The notes below the pieces were generated by a model. The model saw nothing but the letters and a program-made list of their open reading frames with translations. It ran no database searches and was not told the DNA's origin. From the NCBI GenBank assembly GCA_003864495.1, contig ML133460.1, positions 625,561 through 689,560 on the forward strand: a stretch of DNA of 64,000 nt, given 5' to 3'. The translations under genes were made by a program, and so were the position numbers. Positions 51,180-62,200 of this stretch are shown here, one piece after another. Within the stretch, counting starts at the first letter, position 1. Every line of letters starts with the position of its first letter. The DNA comes from Nemopilema nomurai (taxonomy: Eukaryota > Cnidaria > Scyphozoa > Rhizostomeae > Rhizostomatidae).

Positions 51180-53318
51180 ATGGCGGAGAAAGACAAATAT
51201 GGTATTTCTAAGGAGTCAGAGAAGAAAGAGTACTTCGAAAGCCCAGAGTCATTGTCCACTAAGCTTGATCGTTTAGCAGAGCTGGTCAAAGACAGCAAGC
51301 ATGCTATCATTTTTACCGGTGCAGGCTTGAGTACAAGTACTGGCATACCAGACTTTCGCAGTGGTAAGTTCTCTGCATGCAAGGCCAAGATTTATATGCG
51401 TAGCACCTTCAATAACGCGTGTTTGACTGCAACACAAGAAAGGACTGTTTACTAGATGCTAATTGCTGATTGTCACAAGTACAACATGTATTTGAGACAG
51501 TGTGTTACGGTGGGAAAGCTTAGCTAATGTACTTGAAAGAGCTTGGAGCGTAAGTGCTTCGGTACCCTGTAATAGTCAAGTGTAGTATTCACAGTTCAAC
51601 TGGATGACGCTTTACATTTTAAGAATCTTTGTATCTCAAGGTTATGGGTATTAATTAGAAGGTTATTGCTTTTCAATTTACTGATTATAGTTTGAGTAAG
51701 ATGAAGGATGAGTGTTGAATGTACCAGTGCCTTTCGTATTGTTCATGGAAGTCGCTAAGGGCAATGAGTGACTGTTAGTTCTGTGTGCTGCTTTTGTTCT
51801 AGAGACGTTTGGGATATTATTGTGAGTTTTAAGGTCAGGATGTCAGCAATTTCTAAGGAGATGAAGATCTGTTCGTTTTTTTATTACATTTAGTAACATT
51901 GGTTTTGATTTACACTGCTCTATTAATAATGAATCTTAACACAGATGACTGGCATTTTTGTTGATTCGAAATGGTATTTCAAATCAAATGTTTTCTTTGG
52001 ATATTGCGAGTGACGTGACCTGGTATTGTTCCTGGTGAAATTACAAGATTTTCACCATTAATGACGAGAGGCTCGTGCAAAGCATCCATCCTTATTATGT
52101 GAGACCAAGTCATTTTTGCGATCATTTTTATACTCCAACTGCACTAGGCTTATTTTTATACTCCAACCAAAACTTTGTTCTACTGAACCACAATATATTC
52201 TTCTGTGAGGGAGAATAAACTATGGAAGTTTTAGCTGTTGTCACACTGAAACTAACGCAGCAAGTGTGTGCCTATTCCTAGGTATGAATACAGTGTTGCC
52301 AACTGGTCCTGGAGCTTGGGAACTGAGGGACAGGGGACTGAAGGCAGCTTCTAGGAAGGCCAAGACGAAGTCAGTTTTGAAAGCGATTCCCTCTTCAAGT
52401 CACATGGCTATTGTGCAGTTGCACCAGAGTGGGATAGTGAAGATGCTTGTCAGTCAAAACACCGATGGTTTGCACCTGCGGAGTGGCATGGACCCGAGCG
52501 GACTAGCAGAACTCCATGGCAACACGAATCTCGAGACATGCTGCAAGTGCGGCGCGATGTACCTGCGCGATTTCAGGGTGAGAACCGCCCAGAAGGTCCA
52601 CGACCACTTTACTGGTAGGTTTTGTGACGAATCGGGCTGTCGCGGTAGATTGAAAGATTCGATCATAAACTTTGGCGAGGATTTGCCGGAAAAGGAGCTG
52701 TCCAAGGCATACCTGCATTCTGAGAAGGCCGATTTGTGCATTGTGCTTGGATCGAGTTTGCGTGTTACCCCAGCCAACGAAATCCCCCGTGAAGTTGCAC
52801 GCCACGGCAACCTTGTGATCTGCAATTTGCAGAAGACCCCTCTAGACTCCAAGGCCAGTCTTGTAATTCATGCGTTGTGCGATGACGTCACAAGCGGGCT
52901 AATGCAACGCCTAGAACTGCCAATTCCAAAATGGGAACTGGTCAGGCGCGTGAAGTTGAACGTGACTGTTATAGAAAGACCTAACAATGAAAAGAAAGTG
53001 AAAGTTTTAGTCTCAGGCTTGCATCCCCGAAAGGAGATACCCTTTTCTATATTTGAGAAAGTTGTTTTCAATATTGAGTATGATGAAGACAAGGTGACGA
53101 AAGATGCAGTTAAAGAGCCATTTGCCATCATGAAAATCATACCAATGCCTCAACAAGTAGATCTTACGTGCCAGTTGGTTTTCCAAGGACACTATGGCGA
53201 GCCACCTGTAACCCTGAAGGAGAGGATATCTGCGCTTTCGTACGCCAAAGAGTTTTTGCTTTATTTCTCGATCCTGCTGAACGTACTTGGCGTAAAGTTT
53301 CCAAGTAAATTTGGGTGA
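51180..53318 (+). CDS. Class IV (SIRT6/7-like) NAD-dependent protein deacylase
   Basis: Coding exons 51180-51363 and 52282-53318 join in phase 1 to 406 aa. The first exon begins at a CTCAATTTAG acceptor (51140), so a 5' exon exists; ATG 51180 ([10 protein letters not shown]) is the first internal Met, and an upstream in-frame start is possible. Sirtuins remove acetyl or longer acyl groups from lysines using NAD; class IV members act mainly on chromatin in the nucleus. NAD-binding [14 protein letters not shown] (about 48-60), SQNTDGLH (119-126), catalytic His140 in ELHGN, zinc cysteines 148/151 and 176/181, NFGEDLP (191-197) and LGSSLRV (218-224) are present. The loop after DFRS ([14 protein letters not shown]) is longer than the GPNGVWT of vertebrate SIRT6. 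Residues about 280-375 form an extra beta-rich domain ([13 protein letters not shown] ... [10 protein letters not shown] ... GEPPVTL). AATAAA follows at 53326. Confidence 0.92.
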
Positions 53319-53325
53319 ACATCAA

Positions 53326-53331
53326 AATAAA
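53326..53331 (+). other. Polyadenylation signal AATAAA of the sirtuin gene
   Basis: AATAAA begins 8 bp after the TGA at 53316-53318, implying a very short 3' UTR if used. Confidence 0.5.
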
Positions 53332-55263
53332 ATGTATCCATTAAGTATATTTCAAGAAAAACATATCCACAGAATTTTTATTTTGGCAATTCCTTGGGAT
53401 TTCGGCCCCAGGAGGGAACCCTATTTATTCATAGAATGTTAACTAAAGATATTAGTAGAAACGTGTTGTAATTTTCAATTTCTTTTTCCTTGGGCACGGG
53501 TATTCAAATAGTAATGGGCCAGGTCCACTTGTGGAATCTTAGCTGTACATTGTACCATAAAACGTCGCGTCCTTCACCAATGCAGCATGCGATCCGTCGG
53601 TGTTTCGCTGATATAAAGCAGCTACTCGCTGTTCATTCCTTTGTGGCTTATCACCAAGTCACTAATAAAATTTTGGTTCTTAGCAATGGTCTCTACTGTC
53701 TTGTGAAGCCGTAAGGTTACGTTGCATTTTTCACATGTTAATTGAATTTTTTAAATACGAATATTTTAATTATTTTGGGAATATATTTGATGGGGATATA
53801 CAATGGGAGTTTTTTTGTGCAATTGCAATAATGATGATAGTACATTTAAAGGCCCAGCATGGTATTATACACATTTCTTTAAAAATAACAATCGGAATTC
53901 TTTTAATCTTCTTTTTTGCATCTTAATGATCGCTGACCTCCAGCTTTTTACCCGCCATTTTATATTAGGGATTACTGCATCGTAAACCATGACATTATTA
54001 CACTTTGTTTATAAATATAGCATATTCGTAACAATTCCGCCGTTTTTCGGCAATCAAGCTCACATTTACCGATAATGTATTTGGTATTGAAGTATATTTA
54101 TACTAAGTATTGGAAATGCTAGTGTTATCGATATAGTATCATATTAAATTAAACAATTAGTATACAGGGGTATTGTAGATGATTATTTTTAATTTTTGCT
54201 TTATCAAGCTAATGATTTATGATGTGGGTGTCTTAAGGATTCGAGAAGCAGTAAATCTGTCACCTCCTCCTTTTACATCTTGTGCTTCTCGTTTACTTCA
54301 TGTCGTGTGCTCGACTGTTCTATCAAAATGCTGTTCCATGAATGTGTTTCGCAAAAAAGGGCCTGGGGAGGGTACACGTGGCACACGGAATTACGGGAGG
54401 TTCAGCTTGATATTTTTAGGCAAATACTTTCTCAAAGTGATGTTTTAAGGTTAAAAATGTATCGGAAATGATATTTTAAGGTCCTGCCCGAACAATGGAT
54501 TCACTCATGATATTTCTAGATGTAAAATCCGGAAAACAGATATTTTTGGGTTTTTTGGAGATTTCAATATCAAAATCAAATGTTTTCTTCATCGGCTTAG
54601 GTTTTTTTAACCATTTCAATTCATAATGCCCACACTTGAAATGCCCATACTTGGAAGTATTAATGCTACTTTTTTGCTGATATTTCGGTACTTTCGAAAA
54701 TGAGATGATATTTTTGGGCGGCCGGTGAATTTCTTGGACTTCCCTGCCCGTTTGTCTATGTGCCTTGTGTACCACCACCCCCTGGAAAAACAAGAGTTAG
54801 AAACAGAGCATTGGAGTAAAATTCCAAGAAAGTGTTGGGATTGGCTCATTCAAGATTTTCAAAGAAGATGGGCTACTCTCGATTTTGTTGATTTTGAGTC
54901 TAATTTAACACAACTCTTTCGTAAGTAATAAACTTTCCTTGAAATTTGTAATTTTGTAAGCACTTTAAAGAACATTTAGCGTTGCTGGTGGGAGGAAAAG
55001 AATGTTTTCTTTTTCAAAACAGCCTTGCAAGGCCTCTGATGAAACCAAAATACTACAAGGAGAAGAAACTTATGAATTTCAAAATTTTATAAGAAATTGA
55101 AAAAGAACTTCGAAAATAATGAATAATGAATTTCGAAAAAGGTAGTATCTGTAGGTGGGGGAGGGAGGCACGTCCCCGCCATCGGAGGCTCTGAGTTTTA
55201 CTTGGGGATTTCAACTGATCTCAGCATAAGGAGAAATCAGAACGAGGTTGTTTAGTGTCCAAG
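53332..55263. other. Intergenic, no gene seen
   Basis: No convincing coding exon. The frame at 54725-54928 (PRKCWDWLIQDFQRRW) is open but has no splice or family support. The end of this stretch should contain the CIAO2B promoter. Confidence 0.4.
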
Positions 55264-57554
55264 ATGGCGTTGCAAAATGCGAACCCAGTGGTTTTCGGTC
55301 GACAGAAGGAAAGAGATATAACACCAGATGAGCAGAATGATGAAATAACTGACAAAATAGATGAAAGAGAAATATTTGATATCCTTTTGAATGCCTCATT
55401 ATAGAACCGTAAATTGAGTAGTAAAATGTCAATGGCCATTTTGCACAACCTACTAGGACAATCTCTTTTTAGGACAATCTTATTAGGAAAATTCTTTAGC
55501 ACCTCATATTTTGATTAGTTGACTATTCAATGATTAGTTTCCACGCCATAATGTGGCTTCAGACGTTATGCTAGCATAATCATCTCCAAATGCGTTTTTG
55601 GTTTAGTTTGGTGTGCATTTATCATTTTATCAAACTTCAACCTTGAGTTAGTCATCATATATGCTTTTGCTTCAATGTGTTATTAATCAACTTGCCATTC
55701 AACATTATTTACACCAGAGCAAAAGTAGAAAATTACACCTATCACTAGTCCATTGTTATAACCATGTTTTACCTTTTAAATTTGTGCTCTCAAGATAACT
55801 TCAAGGTAACTACACAGTGATAGATCAAATGTTTATAAGTCAATGTAAGTTGACTTCCTTGACAGTATTTTACATATAATAAGATCGATCAATGACCCAG
55901 AACATCCTCTAACTCTTGAGGAGTTGAATGTTGTTGATGAATCAAACATTGAAGTTGATGATGATAACAATTACGTCAAAGTGATGTTTACGCCAACCAT
56001 ACCCCACTGCAGCATGGCAACACTGATAGGCCTTGCTATAAGGGTAATGCTTTTGAGATCACTACCAGACAGATTCAAGGTTTGATTACATTTTTTATTA
56101 AAGTTTTGTAAGTGCCATTATCACAAATATGTTTATTGATTAATACCACTTTGCACCACTTAAAGTTTGCATCAATACCCTTGTTTTTATGCCTCCTTTT
56201 AATCAGCTTTAGCAATGCATAGTTTCCCCCAGAAATATAATCATATCTTAAAAACTAGTACAAACAGGGACAATTCTAGTCTGATAGAACAGGGGTGCAT
56301 AACAGAAAGTCCTGAGATAGTACTGTACAAACACAATATATTTACCAAATAACGCTTCACTTGAAGGTGATATTAATTTTTTTGTTTAAAAAATTTGAAG
56401 TTATGAATTGATGTATGCGGCAGTTTAGAGAGTTTACAGAGCAATTCATACCAAAAGCTATTTATAAAGCACATGGGCGGAGACACCAACCAATAGCCAA
56501 AAATTTTCTGACAGAAGTAGGAGCAGGCAAATGAGGGGGCTGATAAAAATTCTTGAGGTAGGGGTGGGTGAAGGCCCTTTAGCTCCACCTTAAAAATGTC
56601 CCTGAATATGAATATTTTGCATGTACTGAATTTATCTGAATGAATGATTTCTAAGTCTTGAAATAAATCGAGGGTATATTTACGAAAAAATTACAGCACA
56701 GCCTTTTGAGTTGCTTTGTTCAAGACCTGGTTTCCCTGGGTTCTAGGTTGATGTCCAGCTGAGCCCTGGATCTCACGCCTCAGAAGCTGCAGGTAATAAC
56801 TGAGTTTACATATTGATAGCATCTCATGAGAACTTCATGAAATTGGTTTGAAGCTGTGCAATCAGCCATGAATAATACTGGTTGAAATGTGTCTTTTTAA
56901 TGGCTGCTTTTATGAGTGTCAGTTAATAGTTTTTAACAGTATGAAATCTGTAGAGATGAATTCTGTTGTAATTTGCCAATTCATAAGAACAAGTTGAAAA
57001 TCAATCAGTTGTTAGAATTGAGACAAGGATTGTTTTCTTGTGGGATAATGTTGCTGTGTAGATCGATTTGATTGTAGCGTGTCATAGTTCACTGCTAGTT
57101 TTTTGATAAATTGTCACCATGATGGATTCATCATAATAAAAAATTGGGAGCTCATTGCTTTAAAATACTTTGTAGTGTCCATTGCAACATGACATTTACC
57201 ACAAGTAGGGCTTCCACTAGTGCCTTCTCTTTTTCCTTGATACCCAAGTTATTACAACTGGGCCTCCGACGGAGGGGAGGCCAGGGGGGGCCATGGCCCC
57301 CACACTTTTCTGTAAAACAATAGAGCTTTTCTACATATCTTTTGTTATAATTGTAAAAATCTTGCTTGGCCCCTCCACTTTCCAACCTGCGTCGGAGCCC
57401 TTGTACAACTATACTGATTTCTCATACTTTAACCAATATTTTCTCTGTTTTGATAGTCAACAAACAACTTGCTGATAAGGAAAGAGTTGCTGCAGCATTA
57501 GAGAACTCCAGCCTGATAGATGTTGTTAATCAATGTCTGACACCTAAGGGCTAG
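55264..57554 (+). CDS. CIAO2B: Cytosolic iron-sulfur assembly component 2B (FAM96B/MIP18)
   Basis: Four coding exons: 55264-55378, 55874-56079, 56747-56792, 57457-57554; 154 aa (human 163). CIAO2B is part of the cytosolic Fe-S targeting complex with CIAO1 and MMS19, which delivers clusters to apoproteins such as DNA polymerases and helicases. The translation reads [14 protein letters not shown] at the start, [20 protein letters not shown] across the exon 1/2 join, then [19 protein letters not shown] containing the conserved reactive Cys of the DUF59/MIP18 family, [23 protein letters not shown], and [20 protein letters not shown] before the stop. Alignment by eye to human CIAO2B is nearly continuous. 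The start ATG follows an in-frame upstream region without a better Met and matches the LENANP position in human. Intron 1 is a U12-type AT-AC intron; introns 2 and 3 are ordinary GT-AG. Confidence 0.96.
55379..55873 (+). other. U12-type AT-AC intron in CIAO2B
   Basis: The 495-nt intron begins ATATCCTTTT, the canonical AT-AC 5' splice site of the minor spliceosome, and ends TTTTAC. TTCCTTGAC at 55855-55863 matches the U12 branch-point consensus, with the branch A 11 nt from the end. Splicing G/AT yields the codon for Asp in REIFD and the conserved [11 protein letters not shown]. No GT-AG alternative nearby preserves the protein: the nearby ACAG at 55862-55865 gives the wrong frame. Confidence 0.93.
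57260..57403. mobile_element. Short inverted-repeat element, hAT-like ends (copy 1)
   Basis: The left end GGGCCTCCGACGGAGG and right end CCTGCGTCGGAGCCCTTG are inverted repeats. TACAACT occurs on both flanks (57253-57259 and 57404-57410), a possible target duplication. The interior contains GGCCATGGCCCC and no coding frame. It lies in intron 3 of CIAO2B, ending about 53 bp before exon 4. The CAGGGGCTCCG-type terminus of its sister copy is typical of hAT non-autonomous elements. Confidence 0.55.
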
Positions 57555-58415
57555 CCTTCATTATGTAAGTTTAAATCCTGTATTATATAATTTTATAGCC
57601 ATGCCATTAATTGCCCAAAACACAAATGATCAAATATAGAAGTTTCTATTTTCTATGATAACTTCACTTTCGAATAATGAGCGGGGTTTTTGATTACTCC
57701 ATTTCAAGGGGACCACCAAAGGCGATGTTTCCATTATATGAAAACAGAGCGGAACGACTCCCTTTTGCATGGCCCCCGCACTTTTTTGTGAAACGATAGA
57801 GCTTTTCTAAATATCTTTTGTTATGATTGTTAAAATCTTCCTTGGCCCCTCCGCTTTCCAACCTGCGTCGGAGCCCCTGTTTTGGGCTTTGCGTTACCAT
57901 TGAAACGCATTAAAACGTAGACATTTAAGAACGCTGTTGAAATCGGAGTGATTTGAAAACAGAGTGATTTAAAAACGCAGACGTTCGAAAAAGCAGTAAA
58001 GGAATCATTGTCGAGCGACTTTGTATTTCCGACAAAAGGCTCCATTATTCTGTGGAAAACAGCAGATATTTTGTGGTTGGTTATCGTAGCTAGATCTATT
58101 TCCAAGGAATTGGAGGTAAATTTCTCGAAAGGTTTGTTGATCTTTGCGTATGTTTATAGTGGCATGTGCCTTACTATAAACACAACCAAGGGAGAAAAAC
58201 GGAAGGAGTTGCAAGGAATTTTGCGTGTTGGCAATACATCTTTTCCCAAAGTCGTTTGTGGTATTTACCGACATAATTGAGCGCTGCCCATATGCGAAAC
58301 AGAAGTTTCTACAGAATTAAGACTGGATGCGACTGTATCACAGCAATTTTCGTTGATGAATAAATAAATGGCCTTTGAATCAAACGCTGTACATTGAAGT
58401 TACAAAAAATTCACT
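57555..58415. other. Intergenic between CIAO2B and the complexin-like gene
   Basis: It contains the second copy of the inverted-repeat element and, at about 57900-58280, an open but unrecognised stretch. No splice-supported gene is seen. AATAAATAAA at about 58364 could end an upstream transcript. Confidence 0.4.
57769..57878. mobile_element. Short inverted-repeat element, left-truncated (copy 2)
   Basis: From ATGGCCCCCGCAC to GCGTCGGAGCCCCTG it closely matches copy 1 at about 57292-57403, including ATAGAGCTTTTCTA and AATATCTTTTGTTAT-like segments. The left inverted repeat is missing, so this copy is truncated or was overwritten. Confidence 0.65.
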
Positions 58416-58751
58416 ATGGACAAGGTAACTCTTGCGTTGGTTAAAGCACACGCTTCCAATGCGAAAAGTTCTGAGAACTCTCGCATGTCTATTTTTAATG
58501 AGGAAAATGACGATTTATCGCGAGAGAAAGCAAAGGAAAAAGAGAAGAAACGGTTGGCGAAGCAGCAAGAAGAACGAGCTAAAAAAAGGGAAAAAATGAG
58601 AAAGAAATACAGAGAGAAATATAATCTTGACCAAAACAAAGGGGACGAGTGCCAGCTAAAAATGACAACACGAAAAACCTGTACAGCGACTTGCGAAATG
58701 CCGGGTCTGATGTTGTCAGCAGGAAAGAGCAGGAAAGCCGTTGCTCTATAA
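58416..58751 (+). CDS. Complexin-like SNARE-binding protein
   Basis: A single 111-aa frame from ATG 58416. Complexins clamp or activate SNARE complexes in regulated exocytosis. Residues about 33-70 form a highly charged helix (KEKKRLAKQQEERAKKREKM) followed by RKKYREKYNLDQNKGDECQL. Ungapped comparison with mammalian complexins places Arg59, Arg63 and Tyr70 equivalents at R58, R62 and Y69, in the order M-R-x-x-x-R-x-K-Y that contacts the SNARE bundle. The DESQIQ-like segment afterwards is closer to complexin 3/4 than 1/2. The C terminus (residues 84-111) has no CaaX box and no obvious amphipathic end. There are no introns, so it may be a compact gene or a retrocopy. Charge-rich helices can mislead, so the family call is moderate. 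AATAAA near 59074 is a candidate 3' end. Confidence 0.6.
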   Translation: MDKVTLALVKAHASNAKSSENSRMSIFNEENDDLSREKAKEKEKKRLAKQQEERAKKREKMRKKYREKYNLDQNKGDECQLKMTTRKTCTATCEMPGLMLSAGKSRKAVAL

Positions 58752-59282
58752 TGTGATTTAGTGTAATGTGAGGAAGTATCATGTGATGTAGGGTAATTGC
58801 AGGTAAACATAAAAAGGCTTTATCGTTATGCGCGAGTTAGCCATTAGGTTAAGGCCACTCCGACACCACTTCCAGGCCCAGGCAAACATTGATAGTATAA
58901 CATGCAACGCAATACTAACACGCTAGAATTTGGTGTATGAATATATATTTTTGAATTTTTAAAAACTTCTCCCCCAAAATTACGTGTTATGCAATGTTAA
59001 GAGTAATTGCCCTGTTGCTAGTTGCATGCTTTTTGTTCAGATAAAAGCCAGGCCAGGTCCAGTATTTGTGTAAATAAATCACCTAGTTTTACAAAAGAAA
59101 ACATGGACTGCGAGTTCTTTCTACAAATAAGACAAGGAATGCTGTGACAAATCGTGTGATTGGACACTGGAGGAGTGATTTGTCACACTGATGGCCAGTC
59201 ATAAACAGAATCATAATCCATCTTTAAAAAGTAGATTTTTGCGAATGAATCTTCTAAAATCTTCTTAGCTACAATAGGACTG

Positions 59283-62200
59283 CTACAGATTGCATCCACA
59301 TGGATTGCTGCAGGTCAAATGGTTTTCATACAGAGATAAAATTTCTTTTGGATTATTGTCCGGCAGACTAAGCATATTCTTGTCACATATCTTGAAACAG
59401 GACCAGCGATCGTCCTAAAAGAACAGTAGAATATAAAAAGTAAAAATTATTTCTTATCAAGTAGTAATCTCAACCAAAGTAATGGTGAATTCAAAAACAG
59501 CCAATGTAAGTGCCTTTTACTTACATTCTTTATTTTTGGAAGAATTGCTGAAAGCCAAATAGCCATAGATACATCTTCACCCTTTGAAATAAAACAACCA
59601 AGACAATATAATTGAATTTTCTGCCTAGCTCAGTAATCTTTTTATATGATATATTAATTTAAGTTATATTGTTCCAATTTGATTGTTGTTATGGACTCAG
59701 TGAACAATCAAAATGTCATTTCAGTATTACTGAAACAGTAGTACTTAAAAATTTTATTGAACATGTAATTTGTATTTTGTAGATCATGATTCTGGTTAAA
59801 TATTCATTTACCTGATAACTGTGCAAATAATTTGAATTCAAGGCAATCCAGTCGAGAACATGTTTTGATATCAAGTTGCCAGAGCCACATGCAAATGCAG
59901 GGTATACTGAAGATTGGTACTCGTTCTCTGCCCATTTCCCAAATAGATCCACAGGCCAGTTGAATCTAAAGCTGTGCAAAATCAATTGACAAAAAGTAAG
60001 ACAGAGCTGCTTTTCTTGTGGGACCACCTATTTCAAACAGCAGTAAATTGCAACTTTGGCTCAAAAACAATCTGCAGAGTTCATATAAGTGCTACAGAAA
60101 TTTTTTTATATTCAATGTGTCTTAGTACATTTTGTAAGTGCCTTGCGAAAAAGAGCCTCTCAGTTACAAGAGCCTTTACTGCTGCCAGTACGTATACCTC
60201 TACTTAATTAACACCCATGTCGTAGTAATCAAGATGACAATCAATGAATTTATATCACCTGACCCCAAATATTTAAGAAAATATAATTCTCTTTTTAAAA
60301 ATATATTCAATGAAATGGACAAGCACACACCTGCCATACCATAAGTTGTCTTGGCTACTGAGATTCATTGAAGAAATTTCCTGTCAATTAGAGAATAATT
60401 TTGATATAATCTCCATTAATACTTTGGCTGTAATGATAAGTGGGTAGAAAGCCATTTTAGAAGGATTGTACCTGGGTTGGTGCTATACCACCCCAGATGG
60501 AGGAAATGGAAAGATACTTCATTTAATGTGCGGCAAAAAAACTGACCAAGGGGACTCAAACTCACGACCCTTGACTTTGTACCAAGTGCTCTACTGCTGA
60601 GCTATTAGGTCATGCTTTCAAGCCAGCACTCGAGGCCAAGCCATTTATTCGCACTGCCCCTACAGATAACTTTCCAAACATGGAACAAATAAAAATGCTT
60701 CTTCATCTGTATTGATTATATAAGAACCATCATTGTATAAAATTTAGTGACCTATAAGAAAGTTTTGATAATTATCAAGGGACTGAACCTGGATAATTTT
60801 TGGAATATTCAGGTAGCAGTCATCATCTGTCTTGATTGCAAATTGGAGTCCACTGATTGATGAAGCCCTGGTATTAAAAAGGAGTTTGATTTCAGACAAA
60901 TTGTATGATTACCTGTGAATGAAACTCTTTTGAAATGATAACTGAAGTGTTTATGTCAGGCATCACTAATTCAGTGTGAATGAAATCAGAACCAGGCTGA
61001 TGATTCCAGTCAAACCAGAGAGAAACATCAGTTACAGTACATCTCCAAAGCTACAAATAAAATCCAGTTTGTCCATAATGTATGTAAGGCCAAAGGAGTC
61101 AAATAAGAAATATGGGATAATAAGAAAATGGTTAATAAAAGTATCAATATTGGTCAAATGTTTAAATAAAATGCAAAGATAGCTAGTTTTCTTAACAAGT
61201 TTTAAAAAAATAAAACAACAGACTTTTTTGTTAAACTGTTCCAACACACCATTTATAAAACTTCAAGAGCTTCCTTGGTATATTTCGATAGTGATCTTTA
61301 ACATCAACAATCAGGATGTCATTATATTTCCCAGACTCTTCATTCAAATAGTGTCTATTGTCTTGCACCTTGTCTTCCCACTGCTTCAGTTTTTCCGTCC
61401 TTTCAGCAATTCTTTTGGATGTTTGTCCTTGCACCCAATTATCGGCATCTTATTAAAATGAAAAATACAAATGACCCTGTAAGTTTACCTAGTTTGAGAT
61501 AACAGGCAAACATAATTGACACCAACTGTATACCTGTTATATACATCTACAAGAGACAAATACATCTAAAAAAAATTCTAAACAAAATAATAAGCTTTGC
61601 AAGCAGCTATACCTTCAGACTTATAAACAAATGTTCCTGCAATGCGGCTACAAAAAGTCTTCTTCTCAACAACTTTGTTTGGAAAGTATCCAGGTATCGG
61701 TCCATGCCTAATGATCTGAAAAGGATCTCTTTAGAAGACAGCAGGAAACTTTAAATGCTTTAATATTAACCAAAGTGAAACTCAACATAAATAATTAAAG
61801 GCCTAGCGATAATTAATAAGATTGATGAAAATGTCTCAGACGGGTCAACCCTGTGGTATTGCTAAATGCTTCACCATTTTGATTAGCACACTGCCATACC
61901 CACCCATATTTTAACTGGTATTAAGTAAAAATTTTATGTCCATACCTAGGCTCTTGTCAGAATCATAGCAGAATATCCTATGGGGTCCTACAAACACATC
62001 CTATGGGGTCCTATGGTAGAAAGCAGCGGTCCTAATAGTGCCAACTTTAGACTTATATGAGTTTCATTTAGTTCAGTTCAACTGCCATTTATATGTGTTT
62101 CATTCTGTCAAGTATTTAGTACTGTACAAAATTATGCTGAAGATATTGCATTTTCATGATTGTATCATTTTATGTCCTGCTAAATGGTACTTTCTATGTA

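Noticed and set aside
54725..54928. 67-aa frame MNFLDFPARL... upstream of CIAO2B
   Set aside because: No splice sites place it in CIAO2B, whose own N terminus aligns from 55264, and it has no recognisable domain.
55862..55865. An ordinary AG acceptor (ACAG) for CIAO2B exon 2
   Set aside because: Using it would read TATTTTACATATAATAAG out of frame with the conserved RSINDPEHP. Only the AC end at 55873 preserves the protein.
60976..61182. + strand frame of 68 aa in the B3GALNT2 region
   Set aside because: It lies in an intron of the - strand gene between exons 61250 and 60867, with no family resemblance.
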